Shown: positions 31,927 through 41,433, counted from the stretch's first letter. The stretch: DNA of 64,000 nucleotides from Irregularibacter muris (GCF_024622505.1 NZ_JANKAS010000004.1:171936-235935), one strand, 5' to 3'. Made by a program: numbers and translations. Notes: generated by a model not told the origin, from the letters alone.

Positions 31927-32439
31927 CTAGTCCTTTCTTCTTCTCCACTGCTCCAACTTTTTTAGGATATGAGGATCTAGTCCATGGGTTATATTATTAA
32001 ATCCATGTTTTTGATTAAGATACCTTTTTCTCATCCGGCTTTGAGCAAACATGACTTCTTTTTCTAGCTCCCTTGCGGATATTCTTGTGCCTCCACTGGA
32101 TAATACCGTTTGTTGTTCTGCCCAATCAGAAGTGGCCACTTGGACAAAATGCAATCTTGAAAGTTGATATACCCTTTTTTCTATGTAACTATCTGCAGTT
32201 TGATGTTCTTTCGTAAAAACAACTTTAATTTCATTGATGGTTCTCTTGGTTCCGCTATTTCCTTTCACTAAATGACCATCAAATACAATAATAACCTCTA
32301 CTCCCTTGTATGCTTTATAGTTAGCCAACATCTCAATTAATTTTTCCCTAGCCTCTTCCATACTATATTGGGCTCTATCTTGTAATGCAGACCAACTATT
32401 GATAATATTGTATCCATCAATAATTAAAAAAGATTTCAC
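31927..32439 (-). CDS. rae1: NYN-domain ribonuclease Rae1 (YacP)
   Basis: A 170-residue NYN/PIN-like protein. Acidic catalytic positions are visible in FLIIDGYNIINSW and VIIVFDGHLVKG, and in TSDWAEQQTVLSSGG. The B. subtilis homologue cleaves mRNA in the ribosomal A site, so a ribosome-associated endonuclease role is likely. It sits between rlmB and sigH, a conserved order. Confidence 0.93.
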   Translation of the reverse strand: MKSFLIIDGYNIINSWSALQDRAQYSMEEAREKLIEMLANYKAYKGVEVIIVFDGHLVKGNSGTKRTINEIKVVFTKEHQTADSYIEKRVYQLSRLHFVQVATSDWAEQQTVLSSGGTRISARELEKEVMFAQSRMRKRYLNQKHGFNNITHGLDPHILKKLEQWRRRKD

Positions 32440-32454
32440 CTCTCCTTCTCCTTA

Positions 32455-33255
32455 TTAACCTTGATTCCTTTGTCGTCTTACTTCATACATGAGAATAGCC
32501 CCGGCAACTGCTGCATTTAGGGAAGAGACTTGTCCCACCATAGGGATTTTTAGTAGGAAGTCACATTTTTCTTTGACCAGTCTTCCCAATCCTTTTCCTT
32601 CACTTCCAATAACTAGAGCCATGGGTCCTTTTAAATCAGCTTCATAATAATATTGTTGGCCACTCATTTCTGCTCCTGCTACCCAGAAGCCTTCTTCCTT
32701 TAATAAATCAATGGTTTGAGATATATTGGTAACTTTAGCTACGGGCACATATTCAATAGCACCAGCTGAACTCTTGGCTACAACAGGGGTTAGACCTACT
32801 GCTCTTCTTTTAGAAACAATCACTCCATGGGCACCACAAGCATCCGCTGTTCTCAATATGGAGCCTAGGTTATGAGGATCAGTAATTTCATCTAGAACAA
32901 TTAGAAAGGGGGCCTCTCCCTTTGCCTTTGCATCTTCTATCATATCGGTAACCTCCACATACCCATGGGCTGAAGTGATGGCTATCACGCCTTGGTGGGC
33001 ATGGGATTGAGACATCTCATCTAATTTATGTCTATCCACATACTGTATAACTATCCTTTCTTCCTTAGCAATACCAATGATTTCTTTAATAGAACCCGTC
33101 AATTCCCCCTTGGCTACCATTATTTTTTCCATGGGTCTTGCTGCTCTTAATGCTTCGATCACAGGATTGCGACCTTCTATTTGATTGGAGATATCCTTTT
33201 GTTCATTATCCTGTTTTTGCTTATTTTTGTGTCTGCTTTCTTTTTTCATGACCAT
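32455..33255 (-). CDS. rlmB: 23S rRNA (guanosine-2'-O)-methyltransferase RlmB-like, SpoU/TrmH family
   Basis: A SPOUT methyltransferase with a lysine-rich N-terminal extension, a substrate-binding domain (IEGRNPVIEALRAARPMEKI) and the trefoil-knot catalytic domain. Motifs 1-3 are LDEITDPHNLGSILRTADACG, ALVIGSEGKGLGRL and KIPMVGQVSSLNAAVAGAILMYE (each split). It probably methylates G2251 of 23S rRNA or an equivalent site. It lies between mrnC and rae1. Length 266 aa. Confidence 0.94.
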   Translation of the reverse strand: MVMKKESRHKNKQKQDNEQKDISNQIEGRNPVIEALRAARPMEKIMVAKGELTGSIKEIIGIAKEERIVIQYVDRHKLDEMSQSHAHQGVIAITSAHGYVEVTDMIEDAKAKGEAPFLIVLDEITDPHNLGSILRTADACGAHGVIVSKRRAVGLTPVVAKSSAGAIEYVPVAKVTNISQTIDLLKEEGFWVAGAEMSGQQYYYEADLKGPMALVIGSEGKGLGRLVKEKCDFLLKIPMVGQVSSLNAAVAGAILMYEVRRQRNQG

Positions 33256-33292
33256 TCTCCTCGTATTTAAAATTGTGATAGAAGATAGTCCT

Positions 33293-33754
33293 CTATAGCC
33301 TATCTTCTATCTGCCTTTCAATAAATTCAATGGATTGAGCGATGATATTTGCTAATCTTTCCTGACGCTTCATAAGATATAAATAACCTACAAGAGCCTC
33401 ATATCCCGTAGCATAATGATAATCCGATATGTTGGCATTTTTAGGGGAGGTATTGGATTTACTATTTCTCCCCCTTTTGACTATGGTAATCTCTTCTTCT
33501 GTTAAAGTATCCATCAGATAGTGAACTATGGTTGCCTGGGCTTTAGCCTTTACAAATTGAGTGGCTTTTTTGTGCAGCTGATTTACCCCTGTTTTTTGTA
33601 TATTAACGAGATATTTTCGAATATGCACTTCATAAACAGCATCCCCTATGTATGCTAATACTAGGGGATTTAGGCCTTTAATATCCTTTTCGCTTAAAGA
33701 CATTTCCATTGTTTTTATGATTTTTTCTTGATGTGTATCTTTTAGATTTTCCAT
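33293..33754 (-). CDS. mrnC: Mini-ribonuclease III
   Basis: A 153-residue RNase III catalytic domain without a dsRNA-binding domain, as in MrnC that matures 23S rRNA ends in Firmicutes. The active-site segments LAYIGDAVYEVHIRKYL and YHYATGYEALVGYLYLM contain the Asp and Glu positions of the family. It starts four nucleotides after cysS, so it is coupled to it. Confidence 0.94.
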   Translation of the reverse strand: MENLKDTHQEKIIKTMEMSLSEKDIKGLNPLVLAYIGDAVYEVHIRKYLVNIQKTGVNQLHKKATQFVKAKAQATIVHYLMDTLTEEEITIVKRGRNSKSNTSPKNANISDYHYATGYEALVGYLYLMKRQERLANIIAQSIEFIERQIEDRL

Positions 33755-33757
33755 GGG

Positions 33758-35152
33758 CTACACTCGCTTCCATTTGACGCCTTGGGGTGTGTCTTCTATA
33801 AGAATACCCATATCTTTTAATTCATCTCTTATTTTGTCAGACAATGCCCAATTTTTTTCTTTTCTAGCCTGTTGTCTTTCTTTGATCAGTTCTTCAATTT
33901 TTTCATCTAACTTCTCTTCTTTTTGATGCACTATACCTAGTACATCAGTTAATTCCATAAATAATGTATAAGCCTTGTTAATTGTAGTTTGGCTTTTATG
34001 GACATCTAAATACCTATTCATTTCCTTTACTAATTCAAATATAGCCGCTAAAGCATCTGCAGTATTGATATCATCTTCCATTTCTTTTTTAAATTGCTCT
34101 TTATAGGAATGCAAACTTTCTGTCCATTGCACTTCCTCAGGGGTGGGTGCTGTAGGCTGGGTATTTTTCATTAAATACTCTGCGTTATTTTTAGCATTAT
34201 ATAATCTATCCAGTGCATTTTTGGATTGTTCTAAGAGTTCTTTGCTAAAGTTTACAGGATTTCTGTAGTGAGCCGACAACATAAATAGTCTAACTACCTC
34301 TAAATCAAATTGTTTGCTAATATCCCTAACGGTAAAAAAGTTCCCCAAGGATTTCGACATTTTTTGGTTCTCTATATTGATATATCCGTTATGAATCCAG
34401 TATCTTGCAAAGGGTTCTTGATGGGCTCCTTCAGACTGGGCAATTTCATTTTCATGGTGAGGGAAAATCAAATCCTGTCCACCCCCGTGGATATCTATAG
34501 TCTCTCCTAGATATTTTTTTGCCATGACTGAACACTCTATATGCCACCCTGGTCTACCCAATCCCCAAGGACTTTCCCATGCCGGCTCTCCTGGCTTTTG
34601 TTTTTTCCATAGGGCGAAATCCATAGGATGTTCTTTTTCTTCACTGACCTGTATCCTAGCTCCCATGTTCAAATCCTCTAAATTTTGTCTAGATAATTTG
34701 CCATAATCCTCAAACTTTGCAGCTCTATAATATACATTTCCCTCTACATTATAGGCCAATTCCTTTTTTTCTAGCTCTTTGATCATTTCTATAATTTCAG
34801 GAATGTTTTCACTTACCCTAGGATGAACGGTGGCTCGTCGTATTCCTAAAGCATCTGCATCCATGAAATACTCTTTGATGTATTTTTCAGCTACTTCCTC
34901 TGAGGTTATTCCTTCCTGCTGGGCTCGATTAATAATTTTATCATCCACATCTGTAAAGTTTTGAATATAGGTAACATCGTATCCTACATATTCAAAATAT
35001 CTTCTCAAGACATCAAAAATGATGAAGGGACGAGCATTGCCTATGTGAAAAAAATTATATACTGTAGGTCCACATACATACATATTTATCTTTCCAGGAT
35101 TTAATGGTATAAATTCTTCTTTTTTTCTTGTAAGGGTACTAAACAGTTTCAT
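33758..35152 (-). CDS. cysS: Cysteinyl-tRNA synthetase
   Basis: A class I synthetase charging tRNA-Cys. The HIGN motif ([10 protein letters not shown], about residue 36) and KMSKS ([11 protein letters not shown]) are intact. The zinc ligands are visible as CGPT, CSVMAKK and HHENE. Length 464 aa is normal. It overlaps the end of cysE by 14 nt, so both are controlled by the upstream Cys T-box leader. Confidence 0.98.
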   Translation of the reverse strand: MKLFSTLTRKKEEFIPLNPGKINMYVCGPTVYNFFHIGNARPFIIFDVLRRYFEYVGYDVTYIQNFTDVDDKIINRAQQEGITSEEVAEKYIKEYFMDADALGIRRATVHPRVSENIPEIIEMIKELEKKELAYNVEGNVYYRAAKFEDYGKLSRQNLEDLNMGARIQVSEEKEHPMDFALWKKQKPGEPAWESPWGLGRPGWHIECSVMAKKYLGETIDIHGGGQDLIFPHHENEIAQSEGAHQEPFARYWIHNGYINIENQKMSKSLGNFFTVRDISKQFDLEVVRLFMLSAHYRNPVNFSKELLEQSKNALDRLYNAKNNAEYLMKNTQPTAPTPEEVQWTESLHSYKEQFKKEMEDDINTADALAAIFELVKEMNRYLDVHKSQTTINKAYTLFMELTDVLGIVHQKEEKLDEKIEELIKERQQARKEKNWALSDKIRDELKDMGILIEDTPQGVKWKRV

Positions 35153-35810
35153 TATTTTTTCCTCCTTCCAAATTCCTTATTTTTCCCTCTAATTCTTGTA
35201 TTCTTCTCCTAAGACATTCTAGTTGTTGTCCTACAGGATCGGGAAGATTGGTTTGATCTAAATCTATTGAGTTTTTTATAGCAGCTACTTTTTGATTATC
35301 TTTCACTACCACCACTCCTGGTATACCTACTACTGTACAATTGGGAGGGACTTCCTTTAATACTACTGATCCCGCACCTATTTTTGAGTTCTCTCCCACC
35401 TTAAAGGGCCCCAATATCTTTGCTCCACTGCTAATCACTACATTGTCACCAATAGTAGGATGTCTTTTCCCTACCTCTTTTCCAGTCCCACCTAAGGTGG
35501 CTCCCTGGTAGATGGTTACATTGTCTCCCACCTCAGCAGTTTCACCGATAACCACACCCATGCCATGATCTATAAATAGTTTTTTTCCTATTTTTGCACC
35601 AGGGTGGATTTCAATTCCTGTTAGAAAGCGACTGCATTGGGATATGAATCTGGCGATAAAGAAAAACTTCTTTTTATAAAACCAATGAGCTATTCTATGA
35701 AAGATTACTGCATGAATTCCTGGATAATTTATTAAAATTTCTAAAACATTTCTTGCCGCCGGATCTCTTTCCTTAACAGCATTTATATCTTCTCTAAGGG
35801 TTCTAAACAA
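35139..35810 (-). CDS. cysE: Serine O-acetyltransferase, TTG start
   Basis: Makes O-acetylserine, the first step of cysteine synthesis. The 223-residue product has an N-terminal helical part ([26 protein letters not shown]) and left-handed beta-helix repeats with the catalytic His region [33 protein letters not shown] (split). The start is TTG at 35810, about 7 nt after GAGGT. It is the first gene after the T-box leader and overlaps cysS. Confidence 0.95.
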   Translation of the reverse strand: MFRTLREDINAVKERDPAARNVLEILINYPGIHAVIFHRIAHWFYKKKFFFIARFISQCSRFLTGIEIHPGAKIGKKLFIDHGMGVVIGETAEVGDNVTIYQGATLGGTGKEVGKRHPTIGDNVVISSGAKILGPFKVGENSKIGAGSVVLKEVPPNCTVVGIPGVVVVKDNQKVAAIKNSIDLDQTNLPDPVGQQLECLRRRIQELEGKIRNLEGGKNNETV

Positions 35811-35919
35811 ATTTGATCACCTCACCTATTTTTACTACCAAAAGAACAGCAAAGAAGGCTATTCTAGAGCCTCTCTTGACCACAGCCAGAGAAATTCTCC
35901 TACAACTCCCTCTTGTTTA

Positions 35920-36119
35920 TTCAATAGAAAAGTAGGACTTTCCTCAGGTTATTGAAAAAGTCCCGTTTTATGTCATTCTGAATGTAGCGTAGCGGAGTGA
36001 AGAATCCTAAACCAGCTTAAATGCTAGATTCTTCGCTATGCTCAGAATGACAAATTCAGGTATTTCCCTTTATATATGGTTTTTCCACCGTCTCAGGAAA
36101 ACTTTACTTTCTTATTGAA
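35920..36119. repeat. Palindromic MITE-like repeat (copy 1)
   Basis: About 200 bp bounded by imperfect inverted ends: TTCAATAGAAAAGTAGGACTTTCC on one side and the complement of the run ending at 36119. Inside are inverted TGTCATTCTGA...GAAGAATC arms. A diverged, reversed copy of the core (GTCCCGTTTT, GAGTGAAGAATC, AATTCAGGTATTT) lies at 54832-54970. It sits between the T-box terminator and cysE. It carries no ORF. Confidence 0.75.
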
Positions 36120-36133
36120 TTTTTAAAATAAAA

Positions 36134-36379
36134 AAGTCTCTATATCTTAATAAATGATATAGAGACGAAATTATCGCGGTCCCACTCTATTTGAGTTAAA
36201 CTCCTCTTGCGGTTTGTAACGGAACAACCCGTTTCTCCCTACTTTTTTCAGGGGAAAGACTCTTAGGTGCACTTCAGTGTTTTAGGGAACAAAGTCACTT
36301 TCAGCCTATTGATGACTTTTCTCTGGGATATAAAACCACCTACTTTTCCTAATCAACGCCATGGTACTATTTTCTATTA
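36134..36379 (-). ncRNA. Cysteine-responsive T-box leader of cysE-cysS
   Basis: The T-box core AGAGTGGGACCGCG is at 36174-36189. It is followed by a terminator, GTCTCTATATC/GATATAGAGAC then TTTTTT (36130-36166). The antiterminator and Stem I with an AGTA-type loop lie upstream. The specifier reads UGC within GAAGTGCACC (36269-36271), matching Cys. Uncharged tRNA-Cys should therefore switch on cysE-cysS. Confidence 0.9.
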
Positions 36380-36385
36380 TTTATC

Positions 36386-36414
36386 ATTATAAGGGCAGTA
36401 TGCCAAATGGTCAA
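36386..36414 (-). promoter_or_regulatory. Promoter of the Cys T-box/cysE-cysS unit
   Basis: TTGACC (36409-36414), exactly 17 bp, then TATAAT (36386-36391) on the minus strand. Transcription would start near 36379, just before T-box Stem I. Confidence 0.9.
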
Positions 36415-36438
36415 ATGTTTTTTATCTACCCTTAGGTT

Positions 36439-37323
36439 CTATTTAAACATATTGCTTATGCTCTGTATCAATTGATTGAAAAGATCCACTATTTTGCCCA
36501 AAAAGGACTTAACTTCTTGGTTGTTTTCTGTAATTTCTTTAGCCCTTTCGCCAATCTTTGATACTTGTTTTTTCAAGTCATCAATATTAATATCTATATT
36601 ATTAATTTTCTTCATTAATTGTGTCAATTGTTTTAATTGATCTTCATTTAATTTAATATTTAAATCATGTTGTATTTCAATAATGATTTTTTTAATTTCT
36701 TCTGGGTCTTTTATTTTCTTTTCTACGACTTCTTCTTTTACTCTTTTAATTAATTCAGCAGCTTTTTCTTTATTTCCTATGTCTTCCCCTAAGTCTCCTG
36801 TAATAACCATTTCTTCATTGGCTATTTTTTTTGCACTTTCATCAAGTTTGACCCCTTTTATTTGCTCAAAGGCTTTTAGGATTCCTGTAAGGGCTCCTGT
36901 ACCTGAGACATTAAAGGGGGCTGCTGCAATCACTTTGGCATCCTTCACTCCAGCAGTCACTAAGGCATTTTCATACATTTCTTTTGTTACCCAATTAATA
37001 TTATAAGTTTCTACTTCAATTCCTTCTCCAGCTTTTAATTCCCTTACATAGGCGGAGGACATTGTTTTATTTCCTATTTTGTCTATAGCGCTAGTTCCCT
37101 TTAAATATTCAGCTTCCTCTTGGATGGTTACTCGAATTAAATGTACATCTTCAGGCTGTATATCCATCAGCTTAAGGATTTGTTGTTCTTGCTCTTTAGT
37201 TAAATCTGCTCCTAGAGACACCACGGGTTGTATCTCATCAGCCTTAACCATATTTCCTATGGGCATAATCAAAAGCATCATAATAAATGTCATGGTTATT
37301 AATCTATAGATATGTTTATTCAT
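36439..37323 (-). CDS. Secreted DUF1002-family protein
   Basis: A 294-residue protein with a cleavable-looking signal peptide (IYRLITMTFIMMLLIMPIGNMVKADE). The central part has SSAYVRELKAGEGIEVETYNINWVT and AAPFNVSGTGALTGILKAFEQI, a pattern typical of DUF1002 proteins. The C-terminal third is helical and coiled-coil-like. The ATG at 37323 is 6 nt after GGAGG. Function is unknown; an extracytoplasmic role is inferred. It follows the PrcB-like gene by 58 nt. Confidence 0.85.
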   Translation of the reverse strand: MNKHIYRLITMTFIMMLLIMPIGNMVKADEIQPVVSLGADLTKEQEQQILKLMDIQPEDVHLIRVTIQEEAEYLKGTSAIDKIGNKTMSSAYVRELKAGEGIEVETYNINWVTKEMYENALVTAGVKDAKVIAAAPFNVSGTGALTGILKAFEQIKGVKLDESAKKIANEEMVITGDLGEDIGNKEKAAELIKRVKEEVVEKKIKDPEEIKKIIIEIQHDLNIKLNEDQLKQLTQLMKKINNIDINIDDLKKQVSKIGERAKEITENNQEVKSFLGKIVDLFNQLIQSISNMFK

Positions 37324-37381
37324 TTTTCCCCTCCTCATTTTTGTGTATCTTTTCTGGCAGGATAGTTCTTCCTATTTTTTA

Positions 37382-37768
37382 TTATACCCTAACTTCTTCC
37401 TCAATCTTAGCAATTTGAAGAATTTTGTGATCAATATTTTTAAAAATGATTTCTTTGGGCAAATCCTTTTTATCCTGGACATCAATTTTTACAATGGATA
37501 TGGGTAGGGATATCGCTTGGGCCACCTTTTTCCCTTTAGGGGGATTTTTTTGCTCCATAATGACTTCCCATTGATCTGTTTTTATTGGGTTTATATTCTG
37601 AATGTTTATTTGATACCCCAAAGTATTTTTTTGCCCCAAACTTGCTACCAGATAGAGTGCACCTTCGTGAAGAAAAATTTCATAAAACTCCTCTTGACTT
37701 CTTTTTTTTATTTCTTTTTCAATTAGGGTAGGTGCGTTTCGTATCCATTGTATTCTCCCTTCTTTCAT
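37382..37768 (-). CDS. PrcB_C-like small protein
   Basis: A 128-residue protein without a signal peptide. The segment SLGQKNTLGYQINIQNINP, followed by VIMEQKNPPKGKKVAQAISLPISIVKID, resembles the PrcB C-terminal domain, found in a protease complex subunit and many uncharacterised proteins. The ATG at 37768 is 8 nt after GGAGG. It lies between ispF and the DUF1002 gene. Its role is unknown; protease partnership is inference only. Confidence 0.7.
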   Translation of the reverse strand: MKEGRIQWIRNAPTLIEKEIKKRSQEEFYEIFLHEGALYLVASLGQKNTLGYQINIQNINPIKTDQWEVIMEQKNPPKGKKVAQAISLPISIVKIDVQDKKDLPKEIIFKNIDHKILQIAKIEEEVRV

Positions 37769-37852
37769 TAAACCCACCTCCAAATAATATAAATGCTAAA
37801 AAAATATACCTACTATATTCATATGTGAATCTAGCATTGTGTTTCATCTTTT

Positions 37853-38323
37853 TTAGCTTTTTAACAAACTTATACAGTAACTAGAGATTCCTTCTTCCCG
37901 TCCGACAAAGCCCAGCCTTTCTGTAGTAGTGGCTTTAATGTTTATTTGGTTCTTGGATATCTTTAACAAATCCGCTATATTTTCTCTCATTTCTTCTATG
38001 TAAGGAGCTAGTTTTGGCTTTTGTGCTGCGATTGTGGCATCAATGTTGCCTATTTCATATCCTTGTTGTTCAATTAGATTCATTACCTGTTTTAAAAGCT
38101 CCATACTGGATATGCCCTTATATTGAGGGTCTGTATCTGGAAAATGTTGTCCGATATCTCCCAGAGCAGCGGCTCCTAATAGACTATCCATAATTCCGTG
38201 GATCAATACATCGGCATCGGAATGGCCTAATAACCCTTTTTCATAGGGGATAGTCACTCCTCCTAGGATAAGTTTTCTTTCTCGGCCAAAGGCATGTACA
38301 TCATATCCCATTCCAATTCTCAT
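37853..38323 (-). CDS. ispF: 2-C-methyl-D-erythritol 2,4-cyclodiphosphate synthase
   Basis: The fifth step of the MEP isoprenoid pathway. The 156-residue protein begins [18 protein letters not shown], with the metal ligands DVH and the [18 protein letters not shown] signature, and ends with the conserved [12 protein letters not shown]. Unlike many Firmicutes, ispD (53987-54688) is not adjacent but lies about 16 kb away in the same window. Confidence 0.98.
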   Translation of the reverse strand: MRIGMGYDVHAFGRERKLILGGVTIPYEKGLLGHSDADVLIHGIMDSLLGAAALGDIGQHFPDTDPQYKGISSMELLKQVMNLIEQQGYEIGNIDATIAAQKPKLAPYIEEMRENIADLLKISKNQINIKATTTERLGFVGREEGISSYCISLLKS

Positions 38324-38356
38324 CTATTTTCCTCCTCTACCTACAATAAAGAAAAC

Positions 38357-38376
38357 CCCTTTTGCGAAGAAAAGGG
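38357..38376 (-). terminator. Probable terminator between the zinc-ribbon gene and ispF
   Basis: A 7-bp stem CCCTTTT/AAAAGGG with a 6-nt loop is followed on the minus strand by GGTTTTCTTTATTG. It lies 26 nt past the upstream gene's stop and just before the ispF Shine-Dalgarno, so it may be only partly effective. Confidence 0.6.
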
Positions 38377-38401
38377 ATGTAGGCTTGGTTATTTATTTTC
38401 T

Positions 38402-38716
38402 TTAATCATGTTTTTGATGGTAGAACTCTTTAATTAGTCGATAGGGTTTAGAGATTACTCTATAGGGCAGTCGGGAGAAAAACACCCCAATATCCGCTTC
38501 CATTTCCTTAGTCATTCTGGAAGGCTTGCTGAGTACCCGCTCGATAATCTCCTCTTTATAATGTTGTTGCACATATTCATGATCTACCATGATAGCGACA
38601 CCACATTTTTCACATTGTATGCTTTCTATTTTATTCTGTTTATATATAATGGTATGTTGAGTATCTTCATCACAATGCAGACAAAATAACATTGCATTTA
38701 ATTTGCTATTTGCCAT
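38402..38716 (-). CDS. Small zinc-ribbon protein (annotated elsewhere as 'bh protein')
   Basis: A 104-residue protein with two Cys pairs (FCLHCDEDTQH and CEKCG), likely a zinc ribbon, followed by a helical, basic C-terminal part (LSKPSRMTKEMEADIGVFFSRLPYRVISKPYRLIKEFYHQ, split). From memory, clostridial relatives carry the label 'bh protein' with no assigned function. The ATG at 38716 is preferred to the upstream GTG. DNA or RNA binding is possible but unproven. Confidence 0.8.
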   Translation of the reverse strand: MANSKLNAMLFCLHCDEDTQHTIIYKQNKIESIQCEKCGVAIMVDHEYVQQHYKEEIIERVLSKPSRMTKEMEADIGVFFSRLPYRVISKPYRLIKEFYHQKHD

Positions 38717-38821
38717 ATTCCCCACCTCTTTTTATGATTCTATTATATTCTTTAATGGATTGTATGTCAAAATTTGATAGAAAATCATTCTTTATCTAAG
38801 ATTCCCTCTGCAAAATATAGA

Positions 38822-38890
38822 TCTATATGGGGAAATAACTTGAAATCTTCGTATTTTTTATTAAGAATCCAGGTTATTTCCCCATATAGA
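38822..38890 (-). terminator. Long inverted repeat at the end of the HAD phosphatase gene
   Basis: An uninterrupted 18-bp pair, TCTATATGGGGAAATAAC and its complement (38822-38839, 38873-38890), encloses 33 nt. The stem ends 8 nt beyond the stop codon. On the minus strand AGATCTATATTTTGC follows, so termination is plausible. The loop is longer than in usual terminators. Confidence 0.6.
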
Positions 38891-38897
38891 ATGTTTT

Positions 38898-39710
38898 TTA
38901 TAATACCATTTTTTCAATAACTTGGGCTACTCCGTGCTCTTGATTGGACCCTGTAATATAATCTGCCTTTTCCTTTAAAATGTCCATGGCATTTCCCATG
39001 GCTATGCCTAATCCTGCCTCTTGAATCATACTCATATCATTGCCAGCATCTCCAATGGCAACAACTTCCTCCATGGAGATGTTATAGTAATTTGCTATAG
39101 ATTTTAAAGCGTTGCCCTTTGAAGCATCTTTATGACAAAACTCAATAAGATCTTCTCCACTGCTGGTAATGTCATACTGATCTTTGTGAGGCATGGTTTT
39201 TGTCAGTTCTTCTAACTTTTTAAAATCATTGTGGAATACATGGATTTTTAGAATAGGCTCCTTTATCTTTTCTATTTCCTTATAGGATTTTATAATTTCA
39301 TAATGGACTAGATGGGACTGGCGTATCATTTCATTGTCCCCATAGTAATAAGTATGTTTTCTAGCCATGGGATAGTAATATAATTTTTCAGTGGTGACAA
39401 AATTGTAGTCTAGCCCCAACTCCTCCACATGGGAAAGAGTCTCCATCACGAGTTTTTTATCTATTTCCACAATATCTATTGTTCCGTCTTCATACTCTAT
39501 ATAAGCACCATTGTTTCCTATAATAGAAGCTTTTAGGTTTAGCTTTTTTGCATAAGCTTTTGGTGAATAATGAATTCTACCTGTGATTAAGGCGAGATGG
39601 ATTCCCCTTTCCCCCATCTTTTTTAGCACTTCCATTGTTTTATTGGATACAATCTTTTCATCATCCAAAAGTGTTCCATCCATATCCGTTCCCACTAATT
39701 TATACTGCAT
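38898..39710 (-). CDS. Cof-type HAD-IIB family phosphatase
   Basis: A haloacid-dehalogenase phosphatase of the Cof/YidA class, 270 aa. Motif I is VGTDMDGTLLDDE (Asp nucleophile at about residue 9), motif II ALITGR, and motif IV VAIGDAGNDMSMIQEAGLGIAMGNA. The C2 cap lies between. Such enzymes dephosphorylate sugar phosphates or flavin intermediates; the substrate cannot be read from the sequence. It is located just after the dehydrogenase E3 gene with a 16-nt gap. Confidence 0.93.
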   Translation of the reverse strand: MQYKLVGTDMDGTLLDDEKIVSNKTMEVLKKMGERGIHLALITGRIHYSPKAYAKKLNLKASIIGNNGAYIEYEDGTIDIVEIDKKLVMETLSHVEELGLDYNFVTTEKLYYYPMARKHTYYYGDNEMIRQSHLVHYEIIKSYKEIEKIKEPILKIHVFHNDFKKLEELTKTMPHKDQYDITSSGEDLIEFCHKDASKGNALKSIANYYNISMEEVVAIGDAGNDMSMIQEAGLGIAMGNAMDILKEKADYITGSNQEHGVAQVIEKMVL

Positions 39711-39726
39711 TTTCTCCTACCTTTCT

Positions 39727-41433
39727 TTATTTTTTAGGTAAATGTATAGGTTGCCCCAAGGCTACATGCGCAGCCTCCATAATGGATTCTGCCATTGTAG
39801 GGTGGGCATGTATGATGCGAACTAGCTCTTCTACAGTTCCCTCTAACTGCATAATGGCTGTAGCCTCTCCTACTAATTCTGTGGCGTTTGGTCCAAAAAT
39901 ATGCACCCCTAATATTTCTCCATATTTCTTTTCAATGATAATCTTTACTAACCCTTGGGTTTCCCCCATGGCAAGGGCTTTGCCACTAGCTGTTAGAGGG
40001 AATTTCCCTACAGAAATATCTTTGTATTTGGCTCTGGCCTGTTCTTCAGTAAGACCTACTGCTCCTATTTCTGGCAGAGTATAAATTCCACTGGGAATAT
40101 ATCTATAATCCATTTCTCTGCTTGCCCCCATGGCATTTTCTGCTGCTATAGTTCCTTGGGTTGAGGCTACGTGGGCCAGTAAGATTTCTCCGGTTACATC
40201 TCCAATGGCATAAATGTCTTTTTTATTGGTTTCTAGCTTCTTATTGACTACTATACGATTTTTTTCTATATTTAGACCTATATCCTCTATTCCCTTTAGA
40301 TTGGGGCTTCGTCCCACAGATACTAAAACCCTATCTCCAGTAATCTCCCTTTGTTCTGTATCTTGCACCACTACTTTAAAAGAACTTCCTTGTTTTTCTA
40401 CAGCTTCTACCTTGGTATCTATCAGAACTTCTATCCCCTGCATTTTAAGGCTTTGCTGTAACATATGGGAGATGTCTTTATCCATATTGGGCACTAGTCT
40501 AGGCGCCATTTCCACGATGGTTACCCGGCTACCTAAGGCTTGAAATATAGTAGCAAACTCTACTCCAATAACCCCTCCGCCAATGATCACTAAATGCTTA
40601 GGCACTTCCTCTAAAGATAATATTTCTTTATTGGTCAATATGCCTTCCTGATGAAGCCCTGATATGGGCGGAATAGCCGCCGATGACCCTGTGGCTATAA
40701 TTAATTTATTATAGGAAACTTTTCTTCCCCTATCCTTTCCGGTAATCATGGCTACTGTATGATCTTTTTCTACTTTCCCTCTACCCCTGATGACTTCTAC
40801 TCCATTGGATTTTAGGATGACTTCTATGCCCGTGACCAATTGTCTAACCACTTTATCCTTATTGGCTATCATTTGCTTGATATCCACTTCTGGCTTTCCA
40901 ACCTTTATTCCTCTACTACCGGCATTTTTCATATAATGCAAAATCTCGGCATTCTTCACTAGGGTTTTTGTGGGAATGCATCCCCAGTTTAGACAGGTGC
41001 CTCCAATAGCTTGCTCTTCAATTAAAGCTACCTTGGCTCCTAGCTGTGCTCCTCGAATAGCTGCCACATACCCACCAGGGCCTGCTCCTAACACTACAAT
41101 ATCATAATCTTCCTTAACAGAATCCAACTTAATCTCTTCTACTTTTTCTATGTTTTCGTGGGCTTTGGGCTTCTCTCCCTCGGATAAAACTTCTCCTGCC
41201 TTTCCTATGTATCCTATAGTAGTAATTACCGGCAATACCTCTCCTTCTTGGGCTAATATTTTAAGCAGGACACCACTAGCGGGGGCCTCTACTTCCATAT
41301 TGACTTTGTCCGTAAGGATTTCCAATAAGGGTTCTCCCATTTCTACGGTATCCCCTTCTTTTTTAAACCATTTTACAATTGTCCCCTCTTCCATCGCCAT
41401 TCCAGCTTTGGGCATGATGATTTCTATTGCCAT
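39727..41433 (-). CDS. lpdA: Dihydrolipoyl dehydrogenase (E3) with N-terminal lipoyl domain
   Basis: A flavoprotein that reoxidises the lipoyl groups of E2. Residues 1-78 form a lipoyl domain (lipoyl Lys in LTDKVNMEVEAP). FAD binding begins at VVLGAGPGGYVAAIRGAQLG, the redox cysteines are in GGTCLNWGCIPTK, the NAD site is IIGGGVIGVEFA, and the C-terminal HAHPTMAES holds the active His. Length 568 aa, long because of the lipoyl domain. That domain is almost identical to the one in the E2 gene just upstream. Confidence 0.96.
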   Translation of the reverse strand: MAIEIIMPKAGMAMEEGTIVKWFKKEGDTVEMGEPLLEILTDKVNMEVEAPASGVLLKILAQEGEVLPVITTIGYIGKAGEVLSEGEKPKAHENIEKVEEIKLDSVKEDYDIVVLGAGPGGYVAAIRGAQLGAKVALIEEQAIGGTCLNWGCIPTKTLVKNAEILHYMKNAGSRGIKVGKPEVDIKQMIANKDKVVRQLVTGIEVILKSNGVEVIRGRGKVEKDHTVAMITGKDRGRKVSYNKLIIATGSSAAIPPISGLHQEGILTNKEILSLEEVPKHLVIIGGGVIGVEFATIFQALGSRVTIVEMAPRLVPNMDKDISHMLQQSLKMQGIEVLIDTKVEAVEKQGSSFKVVVQDTEQREITGDRVLVSVGRSPNLKGIEDIGLNIEKNRIVVNKKLETNKKDIYAIGDVTGEILLAHVASTQGTIAAENAMGASREMDYRYIPSGIYTLPEIGAVGLTEEQARAKYKDISVGKFPLTASGKALAMGETQGLVKIIIEKKYGEILGVHIFGPNATELVGEATAIMQLEGTVEELVRIIHAHPTMAESIMEAAHVALGQPIHLPKK

